Of a stretch of DNA of 64,000 nucleotides, positions 1-12,686 are shown piece by piece. This DNA is from Neospora caninum Liverpool (taxonomy: Eukaryota > Apicomplexa > Conoidasida > Eucoccidiorida > Sarcocystidae). The notes under the pieces were generated by a model, which was not told where the DNA came from, ran no database searches, and saw nothing but the letters and a program-made list of their open reading frames with translations. The number at the start of each line of letters is the position of its first letter. Positions within the stretch are counted from its first letter, which is position 1. The stretch lies in the NCBI RefSeq assembly GCF_000208865.1, contig NC_018385.1:682001-746000 (forward strand), written 5' to 3'. Made by a program: the position numbers and the translations under genes.

Positions 1-1944
1 GCGCCGGAATTGCTGGAAGACGCTCCCCGGCGAAAGTGACAAGCTTCCGCGAACAGCAGGAGAGAGGTGGAGGGTGGCGGCTCTCAGGTGCTCTGCCGCG
101 GGGCGGCCCAGAAGGGCACCGCTCGTTCCGCGCGTTCGTCGACTGCCTGCTGCGTGCGGGCTCAGAGACAGAAGGGCCGTGTCTCCGGCCCGTGGAACCA
201 ACGCGGAGGATCCTGGCGAACGCACGGACGAGGGGTGGCGGTCTTCTGCCGCGACAAAAGGAGACATGCGCGGAGAGAGGAGGCGCGGCGAGACGGGAGA
301 ACTTCCGGAGAAGCCTCCCGCGCTCGTGCTGCATGCAGACGAGGCGCGAAAGATTGGTGTGTTCCAGACAGCCGGGGGCCTGCTGTTTCCTTGGACAGGA
401 AAGGAGCCAGCAGAAGCTGCACGCCCTGGGTGTGGGTGCCAGGGGGAAAACGGAGTGGGAGAAGAAGGCGGGCACTTTGCCGGCGCTGCGTCTCTCGGCG
501 TCTCCCTTCTGTTCCGCCTTCCGCCAAAGCCGGTGGGCTCACCTGGTCCTCGCGGCAGGCTGAGCCCGCCCGGCGTCCTTCGTGCGTGGTCCTCGGCGCC
601 TTTTGAATTCCGATCTGCCTCTTCTTTCTGCCGCTCTCTCGCCTCCACTTCGCGGGTGAAAAACGCGGCGCGCGTGCGGGCCGCAGCCGCCCGACTGGTT
701 GCCTCTTCGGCACGGCGCCGGGTCTCCTCGGCGTGGTTGAAGAGGGCGACTGCGTCGGCCAGAAGCGCGAGAGCCTCTTCTTTTCCCTCCTGGCCTCTTC
801 GGCATGTAAGCGCAGAAACTAGTCTGAGCAGGAGCTCTGCGCTCTCCTCTAACTGACAGAGGGGCATTTGCGTCTGGGCCTCGAGCACCGGACCCGCAGG
901 GCAGACACTCCGATCCTTCCAGAGACACGCCGCCTGGGCAGCCTGCGCTGCGTCCCTGCGAGCGGCGGTCGCCGCTTCGCCTGCCTGTCTCGCCTCTTCG
1001 ACGGCTCGCGCCGCAGTCGCCTTCGCTGCCGTCAGCGTTGAATCGGCAACGAGAGACGCGTCCGTGCGAATCTGCACGCGGGGCGAATCCGCTGAATTCT
1101 CTGGAGCCCCTGAGGGGGGTTCGGGCGGCGGATTCGGACCTGATGAACGCGCAACAGGTGAAGTACGAACGGCGAGAAATGGTGGGAACAGCAGGCGAAG
1201 AGCGGAACCGTGAGACGGCAAAAACGAGGTGAGGAACACACCGATATTTGCACGGATGGAGCTCGCCGTTTCGAAACGCCCACGACCGGGAAGATGCGAA
1301 TCGCGAAGGGGGAGAACGGTCAGAGGGAACACAGAGGCGGTTGCGAACGGATGTGGGGAGACACCGAGCGTCGAGCGCGTTTTGGCGGAAGAGTCCTAAC
1401 AGTTCTCTGCGCCCTCGGAAAGAAGAGTCCACAGCGAAACGGGACTAACGAACGTGGACTGAGCGGCTGGCCTTGCAAAAAAGGCGGGAAGATCGAAAAT
1501 GGAAATTCATACCTTTTTCAGGTGCCGTAGCACCACTAGCAGGCGTTGGCGGGCCACATCCAGAAACCGAGGAAGAGGAAGAAGACGAGGAAGCCGAGGA
1601 AAGAGAAGGCGAAGGCGGGTTTGGTCTCGGCAGGTTTGACGCTGTGCGGAGTTGCTCTTGGCGTATCTGCTCGCCAGGCAGCTGTCCCCCCACAGCCGAT
1701 TCGTCTGCCCCTCCACACTTCTTTTCGCCTCCGACTGCTGACGCCGTACAGGTCCGACTGGCCCCTGTAGCCGAACTAACTCCGGAGGTGTTTTGAGGGT
1801 ATTGTCCTGAAGGCTGGGAACAAGAGGAAGGGGAAAGAAGAGAAGACCGCGTGGGCTGCTCAGAGACCTCTCGTCGTGTGCCGACTTCAGAGTCTCCCGC
1901 TGCATCTGCAACGGCAGCGGCGCGCGCGGCCGAGGCGGCGGCAG
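1..1944 (-). CDS. Partial alanine-rich coiled-coil protein, C-terminus off the left edge
   Basis: Two well-supported minus-strand exons, 1944-1513 and 1139 to the window edge. The donor after APEKG and the acceptor before PNPPPEPP share phase 1, and the second exon stays open with no stop to base 1. The first exon is Ala/Ser-rich with a run of serines near its end. The second carries a long heptad-like stretch rich in Ala, Glu, Arg and Gln (about 1060-620 on the plus scale; for example AEEATSRAAAARTRAAFF), predicting a coiled coil. An upstream exon near 2550-2391, reading RRWVDKNDIAAAVLPTEKWD, ends in matching phase at a weak GTTTGC donor and may belong to it. The last ~600 bases could include intron. 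No family was recognised and no function is proposed. Confidence 0.6.
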
Positions 1945-2699
1945 CTGCAACAGAAAAGGAGAGGCGTGGAAGAGAAGGTGGCACCGGAGCCAAGAAGGGT
2001 GACAGGAAGGCGGGAAGCACAGAGAAACTGAGCAAAGTGTGGGAGCGAAAACATGGAGACCGAGATAGGATGGGGGGGACGCGGGCCGAAACACAAGCAG
2101 GGAAAAACAGGGGACAGGGCGCACCAGATAAGGGAAAGAAAGTCGACGGACTGAACCGGAGAATACAACAGATCTGTTTCAATGCTTTGTAGCGTTTCCT
2201 TTAGCCAGGGCGTTAGAGAGAAACCAAGGGGACAAAGGTTTCCTGATGCCGGTAAAGACGACATCTCTCTGTCCGCATCTGAATGCCAGGTGGTTGTGTG
2301 CAGGCAGAAGCGTGTAACAAGAGGGCAGACGAAAACCAGTGCTGCCAGCAGGCCAGCGTGATGTAAGGAGACAGAGAAACTGCAAACCGTTGGCAAAAAT
2401 GCACGTTTTCCGGTGCTCGCCTGTTCGTTGGGGGTGCTCGTAGATCCTCAGGTGCACAGACACCTCAGCATCCCACTTCTCGGTCGGCAAAACGGCAGCA
2501 GCGATGTCGTTTTTATCTACCCAGCGACGGTGTCTTATAGATACACACAAAAAAGATAAAGAGGAGCATATAAATAGGCTTATGTGTGCATCAAAATGCG
2601 CGTACAGGGAGCGCATAGACACACTGATTCAGTCTTTTGTGGCGAATGTCTCGATGCCATCGCTCTGTGCCTTCGTCTGCTGTCTTAGCGGGACTCTCT

Positions 2700-5600
2700 T
2701 CATGACTCAGGCCTCTATACACGCGAGTGCTCTCAAAGAGGACAGAACATGAATGACTAGGCTGTTCGTGCAAGACTTAAAGAGGACCTAGGACGTTGTG
2801 TTTCTTTGACGCGTTCCCTTTTTTCCGATGGATTTCATGCATGCCCGCATTAACAAGACTTTTAGATTCACAGTGGAGGACGCCCGCTCAGCAAGACGTT
2901 CCCGGAACTGTCAGATCCCCTTCCCGTGTTTTTCATCTCCTGTGTTTGCCTAAAGATCGTGGAAGTTGGAGCAAAAGTGGAAAAAGAGAGAGCGCATAAT
3001 TCTACCGATTTTCGAGCATCCTTTGCTCTTGTCTGTACTCCCTACTGTCTTCTAGGAAAGCCGCCATCTTTTTCACGCGCTGTATCCAGAGTCTCCCCTC
3101 GGCGGTCAGACATTTCCAAAATATCTTGGGCACATCATGTGGAGACGCACACTCGCAGTCCAGAAAACGGAAATGGCCAGGCGCAGCGATTTAGGAAGTC
3201 TGACCTTTTCACTCTGTCCCGACGTATGTAGACCTCTTCGAGCATCTGGTCCAAAGGAATGCTGCGTCACAGTCGAACGCAAAAAGCTAAGGCCTCTTGT
3301 CTGAGGACATGACGACGGCAAAGGTTGGATGCAAGACAGAAAGGAAAGAGCAAACACAGAGAAAAGCATTTGTGGATCTGCTGCCCTTGCACAAAAGATA
3401 GCGGTTTCTTCCCGCAGCTTGTCTTCGGTATGAAGTGATTCTACTGCCTTGTTCCTCGTCTCCAGTTTCCACTGATTCACCCCGTTATGGGCCCAGTTGC
3501 CGCTCAGTCTCGGTAATCCATTTCCTTGGGAGCGTTTGAACAGGTGCTTCCCCAAAGCGTAGACACAGGAGCCTTCAACTGCATCTTACCTTAAGCGAGA
3601 AACGTTTCTTTGGGCACAAGCAGCCTCGAGGTCTTCCAGTGACAAGCGTCCGTCTCTGTCTCTGCGGGAAGTCTTGCAACAGATCCCAGAGGTTCATGAG
3701 TCTACCGATTTCCACAGAACACGCGGATTTATTGGATTTTGTAGTCGACTCGTATGTCTACAACGCGCACCCGTACAGCGTGTGGTGAATCAAGAGGTGC
3801 TTATGTGAGTACGTCTCGAAAGTAATAATGTGCATATGGAATTGCTGTGCTGCGAGAAAATGGAAAAGGCGCGCGCTTCGCCATCTTCACAAAGGTGTTC
3901 CTTGCGAACCCTTGTCTTTCGAGGAACGAACAAGCGCTGTGCGGTTACGTGTTATATCTTGAGACGCTGATTCACTGGCCGTTTTCCATTATCATGAATA
4001 TCGTAGCCTGTCATATTTTTCGTGGAAGGTATAAGCAAAAACGTCTAACTGACTCCGTGAGTGTTGTCGGGGAGGTAACCATATAGATGAAGCAGATATG
4101 TCATTGCCAAGCCCAATCGTCGGTACTTTCCCATATGGTTTTCGACAACACACAGCGTAAGATATATTGGTCAAGCTGAGGAATTCGGACCAGGCATGAG
4201 CACCCCTTGAGAGGCGGCACATCAGAATTTCGTTTCGAGGCTGTCGTGCGGTTGCTGGGTGAGTTGGGGAAAAGACTAAGGATGACAAAATGGCATTCAA
4301 TTACTCAACCACGAGCGCCAACAAAACGACAGCTTTTTCTGCGCATCCAGACGGCGTTTCTACCGTGGGAGATGGATGTCAATTTACTTGTGCTTTGGGA
4401 CAGAGGACGAGGTACTACCTACGGAGGCCACTGGCGGACGCACGGTTTTTTGGAGAGCGTACATCTCTTGGAATTCAACTGTTTGAGAAATTGGTTTCGT
4501 TTCCCCTGTGGGATACGGGAACCCGCGGCTATAGTCCCCACAAAGAACCGGTTTTGGATGGTATTGCTCTTAACACAGCATAATATGCTAGCAAATACTA
4601 TTCAGGTACATGAAAGGTTTTTATTTAGACCTGGAAAAAGGGAGTTGTTCCCAAACAACCGGATCGTGTTGGCTAGGTGAACTAATCACGTTTCATAAAT
4701 ACAGTCCGAACATATCTTTACTATAGAAGATAAATCCACATATAGTTGCTAAGACAGCTCCAAGAGATAATACAAAATGGAAATGTGCAACTTATTTTAG
4801 AAAATTATGAATAAAATAAATATCAAATGGGGCAGTTCGAAGCATTGCAGAAGCAGTGGCCTCACCGGTCGATCCAGTGAACAATTGCGTCGATCGCGCG
4901 AGTGACGCGAGCCTCCAGATCGGCTTTTCTGCAGACGGGCACAAAACGGGGACTTCGTAAATCTTTTCGGGTGGTGAGATAGGGTTTACTGGGTCCGACT
5001 TACCCTCTCAGAAGAGAAGACACAGGGATATGTAAGTGGCGTTACACAACATGACACAAGGATGCAAGCTCGCGACGTTGCCTTTGGGGAGGCATGCTGT
5101 TTCTGACGGCGAAGGTCTGCATAGAGATCTACCTCGCCAAATATACACGCAGGTGTCTCTGTAAATGTTGCGCTTGCCGATCGGAAAGAGTTTCTCCACA
5201 ATTACTCATCTGCACCTGCCGGTCCAATTCCCCAGTGTACTATGGAGAAAAGTAGGATCTGTTTCGCACAAAAAAATACAGGGCAGAAGTGCAGACTACA
5301 TGGCGAAGATGTGCTGGGGGCTATGAATGAGTGTAGCATGTACTTAGTTTTCCTTTTTCCTGTGGTTCTTATGCGGAGGTGCCCTACCCACTTCTCGGTA
5401 CCAGCGTTCGCCAGACCAAACTTCGGTTCAGCCATCACCCTTTCCGACAGGTTCGGCCGATTGTTTCGGTTTTGCCGGTTTTGTTAAAACTCTAGAATGC
5501 ACGTACCGTTTCTGTGCCTCTCCTCGCCATCTGTCGAAACAACGCGCATGTCGGCGCTTTAGCGTCTCGCGCAGCCTCATCCGCCGTTCTTCCTGTCTGT

Positions 5601-6687
5601 CTTCGCTCACGTCCTCCTCCATCGGTGCACGAAGCTTGCGTATCCCAGAGAGTTTTGCAACCTTCGAAACTGTCCACTATTCCTGGAGGGGAACGCGAGG
5701 AGGCGTGTGCATGCCTGTATGTGCGGTATATTCCACTGTCTTCGGAACCCAGTTGCAATGACTTTGCAGAGAAAGGAGGGACCACGCTTGAGGTAAATCG
5801 GTAGCATTACCGGTTGCTGAGTGGCGAAGCCAAAAAGGTAACGCGGTCTGCTGCTGGAGACACGTGAGACGTAAACAGAAATGCCTACCTACTCGAACGC
5901 ATACCCATATCGGTGCCAATCGAGCAAGTGTGTATATCATGAGTCGCGAGTGCCGTGTTTAACTTAAGCAAAAGCTAATACGCACAGTATAGGAACTTGC
6001 CGACATCGCGACAAGCCGAACTTTTCATTAACAGCGAGAGAGACAGGGGAAGGATGACCTCCAAAACCATGCGGGGCGCTGGCCCACAAGCCAGCGCAGT
6101 AGTTGGCTTTTCTTTCATGTACCGACATGCCACAACGAAAAGAAACGCGATATATTCTTAAAGGATATGAATAGTGTGTTTGCTTAATGGATACGTTTAA
6201 CAAGACAGACTGTTGGCTGGTGCGCATTCCTTTCAAGGCACTCGAGCTGACACCACACACTCGAAGTGTTACATCGGACCGGACCTGCTGGAATTGCATC
6301 GTGTCATGAATCGATCGTAGCATTCCTGGCTTTACGGCAAGCAAACAGGGTTTTATCCTGTGAATTCGATTCCGTCTTTGTAAACCGTAGATCCCCTTGT
6401 GGACTCCACTCTCTTCCCCGCGATTAACGTCCGGACGGGAGCGACGCTGCCGTTCCTATGCCGATGTCGTGGGCGCGCCAACACCTTCCATACGAAGTGC
6501 CACTCTGAGCCAGAAGGTTCGTTTCTGACCCGGCAGAAACTGCAGGCTGTTTCCGTAGATGACCGGTTCCTCTACCGCCAGAGGCTTGGTGCGTGAGCAT
6601 GGGAATCGTCGTGGGAGCCACATGACACGCTTCACGGCCCTCTCAGCTTTTTGTAGGTCTTTGCCTTTTCCTCCACAGTAAACAACA
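2700..6687. other. Gene-free spacer upstream of IFT38
   Basis: About 4 kb with only short, mutually overlapping frames and no conserved motif on either strand. An AT-rich patch lies at roughly 4680-4860. A pyrimidine tract followed by CAG ends at 6678, ten bases before the IFT38 start codon, and looks like the acceptor of a 5' untranslated intron, so the transcription start could lie well inside this region. Confidence 0.5.
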
Positions 6688-9600
6688 ATGGCGTCCATCT
6701 ATCACGTCCGTCATCTAAACGGCCTCCTGCTGGCGCTAGGATTTACAGATCCCCCTTTGTCATACCGCCAGTTTTCGTCCGGACCGAGTTTTATGTCGGT
6801 GGCTAACGTTCTGAGATGGCTTACTCTCCGATGCAGCGGTGTTAATGAACTACCAAATTGGCCCTTAGACAAGGAAGAAGATCGAGTGACTTTTGTGGAA
6901 CATACCGCCGAGCTGTTAGCTCGGTGTGCGAATTTCTGCCTCGATATCGAGTCCATATATGCCGCAGAGACCGACGCGGTAAAGGAGCTCATCAGACTCT
7001 CGAGGACGCTCCTGATCGCCGTTCAAGGGGCCAGGCAGCGAACGGAACTTCGTCCTTCCCCCTCTGACGTCCCAGAAAAGCCGCAGGAAAGCGCAAGCAT
7101 GTCACATGCCCTTGCAGTGATTACCGCTCCCAGAGCAGACAGTGCTGAAAAAAGCGCAGGCCAGTCTAACGGAGCAAGCAGGGTCGAGGAGTTTGTCCTG
7201 GCGACCAAACTTCAACAGCTGAAAAACGCTCGGTGAGACGCCAAGCACACGTTTTCCCATCTTTCCGGGTTTCTAAGGCAACTGCGTCTCTACCCCAAAA
7301 TCGTCAGGCCCCAATAAACCTTTTATGGTTCTTTCAAGGCAGTCCACTTGAAGAGGTTTCTGGGTTTGGCATTCGATGCCTTCTGTGAAAACAAGACAGC
7401 GGTCTGATTTTGTAATGCCCAACGTTCTAAAGTCTCGGATCAGCGCTCAAGGACAGACTGACCAAGCTCAAAAGGCGCTACGTTTTAACTCACCACAAAA
7501 CTTGCCTCCGAGTCCAGATACAGTCCCATACGCCTCGACATCTGGCTCTCCGAAGCGGTCGCTCTTGGCGTGGACCGTGGACTCGCGTACGAGGACAGGA
7601 CCGTTGCTGGTTCAGCGACCATTGCCTCTATCAAAATAGATCGTTGCGCCTGCTCCGGTGACAGTCATCCTTCGAACGTTTTGCCGCATTTGTCGCCCAG
7701 CTGCATTTCTCTACCTCCACAATTTGCCTCGCGGCAGACGTGCGGTGTCGCTGACTCCGATGAATCGAGTCTGCTAAAAACCTGTATCGTTTCCACCTGA
7801 AATTCCTCCTTTGAATCTTGCTGGGTGATGTCCTATCGGTGTATGTACAGCTCCGCCGCGTCCCAGTTGGTTGACACTGGCGCGTCTCTTCTGCAAGCTC
7901 TCGGACGCCACAGGAGGCCAGAACGTGCTCTGCTTCGACGCCGGGTTCGGGAGTTCCTGCAAAGACTAGGTCTGCACTTGGACGGCGGCGCCGACATCGA
8001 GCAGGAGCAAATTCGGATGCAGCTTGAGGAACAACTGAGGCGGGCGAAATCGGACCTTCAGAACACGCAGCGAGCCTGTCTAGACTTGGAGGATGAAGTG
8101 AAGCGGACCAACGTCGCTCTTAGCAGAGTAGGGAAAACACGTCTGGTAACAAGTGAAGAAAGATAGGCCGCGAATGCGTCACGATGCTGTCGTCGCTGAG
8201 AACGTCGGTGACCACAAAGTGAACGAGAGAGCAAACGTTTGAAGTGGAGAAAAACTACGGATGGTCTAAGACCAACGGCTTGATCGTCCTGGAATTCTAT
8301 GCTCACGCTCCTTGGAGCTTGGCTGCGCCTGTTTTGCGGGTGTGCACAAGGGAGAAATGTGTTTTTTATGGCCGCGCGTGTGAATGGACGTAGTCAAGCG
8401 CTCGTATAGTCCTTGCAAACGCAGCGGTATCAGCAGAAGGATAGATCCGCCTTTTTCCTCACATCTAGACACTCTCACTCGGGATCCGGGGTTCTGCCCA
8501 GGTGACCAGCGTTCGTGCGTGTCGGCGACAAGAGACACACATAGACGAGGAACCGGATCGAACGGATCGACGCAAAAATGTCGCATCCCACATTCGAACA
8601 CCAAGCATGGCTTCAGTGCCGGTTGTCTTCAACGTCCCTTCGAACAAGTGTACATTTGCTCGTAGCTTGAGTCTCTTGTCTGTTCAGTTAACTCAGGATA
8701 GCGACCGGGCAGAGAAACGGTTGCAATCGCTGCAGCATTTGAAACCGGCCTTTCTGGAAGATCGTAAGAAGCTTATGGTGAGACTCAAAAGGCCGGAGCG
8801 TTTGACGGTGGAGCGCAATCCACGGCGCTTTCAGATACCACTACACACGGTCCCTTCAGTGTTCGGTTCTTGTTCTCTTTTCAGCGACAGAGGCTGTCCC
8901 CGTTTCGCTCCCATGCGTGTTTTAGATCCTCTCGAACTGTTGGTTTCCCGCGCTCGCAATGCAGACTAAAGGGGCAAGGGCTGAGCGAGGCACCTCAGGC
9001 GCCATCCGTGAATTGCTGAACTCTCTCCCATTTGTGCATCCACTCGTCGAGTTCTCCCTTCATTCCTTGCTCTTTCTCTCTCTGCCTCCGGCGGAAACGC
9101 CACCGACGACGCATCTCTCTACCGCTGTCCGTCTGCTTCTTCCTCCACTTCTGGCGTGTGTGCTTTTTGCACCTCGAAGGCGGAACTGCAAGAGACATAC
9201 GATGTGTACATCGCGTGCGTGCGCAACGAGCGATATCTTGAGATGGAAACGGAGGAAAGGCAGGCAAAGATCCGCGAGGGTCTGCTCGAGCAGCAGAAAC
9301 TCCTTCAAAACCTCCAACAGAAAATCAAGGAGGAGGCCGCCGCCGCTGTGGATTGCCTGTTTGACGGGGACACCTCAGAGGAGGAAGGTGATCCAGAGGG
9401 TGAGGGACAGTCCCGAAACTCAGTTCGCGGAAAACGCAGAACAACGCGGGCGAGTCCACGAAACGACGAAGCGGAAGAAAACGGCGAAGCTGGACGACAG
9501 CGGCTTTCTGAGGCGCCGCTCCGAAGGCAACTACGGAGGCGTGGAGACGGCGAAATGATAGAAAGCGACGGCTCTGAGGAAGGCTACTCTGGGGGGAGAA

Positions 9601-11142
9601 GACACCATGGAGTAAGCAGAGGGAACGAGGTCAAGGCTGCTGTTAAGAGGAAAAGAGTGCACTTCGAGCATTCCTTTACAAGGGTGCAGAGAAGGACCAA
9701 ACCTCTAGGACAGGCCTGCTATACAGCGTCGCAAGTATGGATATGGCGATACAGATTGACACCACGCCCAACTTTTTTCGTCTACCTTTCTCCATTCCGC
9801 CTCGTTTCTTCATGCATATTCGTATCCTCTCTCCTCTTCGCATCTTCCACGTTTTGCTCCTCACCCTGCGTTTCTGTGTGGCGGCTGGTTTTCCTTTTCC
9901 TCTTCGCTTCGGCGTTTGTCCCTCTTCTGGTGTCCCGCGATTATCTCGATTTTCCCCGGTGAGGGCTTGCCTTCTTGTTTTGCATCTGCTCGCCACCGTT
10001 CTAGCTGTTTTCTCCGTTCCTTCTTTCCTGCATGCTTTTCAGGCAGATTCTCACCCCGTTTTTGTGCTCTGGTTCTTCATTTTCGCTCCTGTCCCTGCAT
10101 TCGAAGAAACCCGTTTCCTAGCTGTCCTCTCTGTGCTTTTCAATCAGGTGCCTCGAAGGAGACATCCGGCGGACCGTAGACCGGCAGATGCCTCCCCTGC
10201 GTGTGGTAAGGCTTCCAACTCCTGTGAGATTGAAATGACCGCTCTTCCTCGCAAGGAGAATTCCTTGTACCAAAAACACATGCATGCGGACACATATGCA
10301 TATATCTATATGTATACATGAAGAGAGAAAAAGATGGATACCGGTACGTATATATACACATATACAAAGAAAGATGTACGGAGTCCTTCAAATGTGATAT
10401 TAGTGACACCAAGAAACACTGAGCAGTCCAGCTTTTGATCAAAGAGCTAGCTTCACTTTTCCTCGTACGCAGTCTTTGCCGTTTGCGGTTGTTCTGCCCC
10501 TTTCTGTTCACGTTCACGTGTCCACGAGGAGAGATGTGATCTTCTCTTTGGCAGGAGCGTGTGTGTCAACTTCCACAGCTCTTGGCACTCGAAGCATCTG
10601 TGCAGCAGTGAACAGGTTCCGGATTGAGCCGGGCGGCATCCTTGTCCTTTATATCCGTTGTCCCTTTCTCTGAATTTTTTTTCTTCGTTGTCTTCTCTTC
10701 CCTTCTCTCTCCTGATCTCTTTGCATTTCCGTACCCTCTTTCCCACGTTTTTTTCTTCTGCTTCTTCCCCTCCCGCTTTTTCACCTGCCTCGCCTGCTTT
10801 CGCCTCTGTGTCGTAGGTGAACACTCACTAGCCTCGTCGTGCTCGAAGCAAGACCAAGACGACTCGTTGTTCGGTAGCGACGGTTCCTTCTCCGAAGAAG
10901 AGAGGCCGGAGCCGGGAAAGACGTCCGACGAACTGGACAGTCAACTCTTTCCACAGACAGACAGCCGGAGGGCGTCGGGGAAAAAGAGAGACAAACCGCC
11001 GAGCCTCGATTTCCACACTTTGCTGAACATCGGGAAGGACACGAGTGATGAAAGCGAATCGGATGAAGTCCTCACAGCGACCGAAAGGAGGCGTGCCAAG
11101 GAAAAGGCTTTTCGCGATGAAATGGAAGAATCCCTGTTCTAA
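6688..11142 (+). CDS. IFT38: Intraflagellar transport protein IFT38 (clusterin-associated protein 1 family)
   Basis: Subunit of the IFT-B complex that carries cargo along the axoneme. Six exons with compatible phases: 6688-7232, 7851-8127, 8697-8777, 9180-9611, 10148-10205, 10817-11142, about 572 aa. The N-terminus (LLLALGFTDPPLSYRQFSS, VANVLRWLTLRC, DRVTFVEHTAELLA, AVKELIRL) matches the CH-like domain of CLUAP1/IFT38. The middle is coiled coil (DIEQEQIRMQLEEQLRRAK, RAEKRLQSLQHLKPAF, ELQETYDVYIACVRNERYLE), in the same order as in CLUAP1. The C-terminus is acidic and Ser-rich, with SDESESDEV close to the end, as in animal homologues. It is longer than human CLUAP1 (413 aa) because of an Ala/Ser linker after the CH domain and a basic insert in exons 4-5. 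The start ATG has a good context (AACAATGG). Exon 4 begins at an atypical acceptor (CGAAG). A role in microgamete flagella is inferred. Confidence 0.9.
10270..10380. repeat. TA-rich microsatellite patch in IFT38 intron 5
   Basis: Alternating ATGCATATAT and TATATGTATAC tracts lie between exons 5 and 6. Low-complexity intronic DNA with no coding potential. Confidence 0.6.
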
Positions 11143-12686
11143 GCAGGTTCAGTTCTTGACGGAACACGTAGCGTTGAGTTTGTGTTTCCGGGTTTTGACT
11201 CCGGGGTGTCTCGTGACTTCCTCAGGTGTCACCTCTTCTGTCGATCGCACACGCCTTCACCGTTTTTCCTCTCCTGGGGACGTCCGCGTGCCTCAACATC
11301 TACTTGGTGCATTCTGTTCCCCTTCCTTTTCCGTCTAAGTCTCCTCTGTGCGGTCCTCCCTCCCTTTTTGTTCTTCACTTGGAGCGTACTTGTTCTTCCA
11401 AAACACTTCCCGTGCTGTTCCTGACGCCTGCTGTGAGTTTCCCCATTTCCGCTCTCTGCACTGGCTCCCCCGTTACGGTGATACCCGTTCTCTCCCGATC
11501 GTCCCGGCGTTGCTTGGTGAGCCTGCCTTGTTCATCCGGCGTCTCTTTCGCCCCACTCCTTCGCGTTATTCTCTCTTGGTGTACGGGCCCCAGGCCGTCA
11601 TTCCTTCTTCCTCACTCCTTAGGTTGTTTCCCCATCTGTCTCCCCCGTCCCCTCTTTGCCTTCGCGCATTCGCCTTCTCGACTCGTTGCCGAGGCCTTTC
11701 GCGGGATCTCTGAAAGAGTCAGAACGCGATAAGTCTGTGTTGAAACGCAAGACGCCCGCAAAGAGCTCGAGACTGCTACGTGAATCACGGTTCCGCTGTC
11801 TACACTGGGGGAACGATATCGAGTACGAAAGTTAGAAAAGGCAGAGACCCGCACTCGGCATCAAAGGCGCGGTATGCAGCAGGGAGTACCACGCCCTATC
11901 GAACGAGACATGCACAAGAAGGAAAAGATCGCGGTGGCGCCTTTGCGACCCGTTTTAATCCCGAGAGATCTATTGTTTTCGCGCACTGAAGACGACTGTC
12001 GTCCACGTGAGCCGTCCTCATACGCCGCGTCAGAAGGCCTGGTCGAGTCTGCGAGCGTACAAGCAGATCCATGAGGCATGCAGTTTTTCAAGCAGGCGAC
12101 AGATAGAGACACCGGGGAAGACGGCAGGCTTCAAAAACAAAGCGAACACCTCGGAGCACGCAAGTTGATGCTTCAGGGGAAAACCGGAAAGAAAGATTGC
12201 AGGAGACACAGCAGAGACGGAGAGGGCGGCAACGACGCAAACAGAAATTTCAGTCCCAAAAACAAACACGAGGAGAGCAACGCGAGACTCCCATATGCAC
12301 CGCCACATGCAGGGAGCAGAGCGCAGCGACTGTCTTCTCTCGCTGACAGCGTCGCTCATGGAAAGGGGAAAAGAGGTTGGAGGGGGTGGCTCTCCTCTCC
12401 TGTCCGCGCCTCGGCGAGCTTCCAGGCAAAAGAGAGAGACAGATAAGACAGCCCTGACTTCTCTTCTTCTGCTTCGGGAAACGGGCGACGATGGCGGAGA
12501 CTCGCCGGCTTCCGCCGGAGCGGGAAAAGGCCCGCCGGAAGGAGACACAAGGTCTTAGGCCGGGTTGTTCCTGGTCTCTCTCGGAAGATGCACAGAGTCT
12601 GCATGCGAAGAACCTGGGTTCTTCTCTCGATTTTCCGCGCGTCAGAAAGACCAAAAGGGCGATCGTCTATCTCCCACGTGGCCTGT
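11143..12686. other. Convergent 3' spacer between IFT38 and the CS-domain gene
   Basis: Pyrimidine-rich on the plus strand at 11160-11700, consistent with 3' untranslated sequence. The open frames here, including a 172-codon minus frame at 12548-12030, have no recognisable domain and lie downstream of both stop codons. Confidence 0.5.

Noticed and set aside
4207..4680. 157-codon plus-strand frame in the left spacer
   Set aside because: No start context, domain, splice partner or compositional bias, and other frames overlap it.
12030..12548. 172-codon minus-strand frame with hydrophobic segments
   Set aside because: Lies downstream of the CS-domain gene stop codon on the same strand, most likely its 3' untranslated region.
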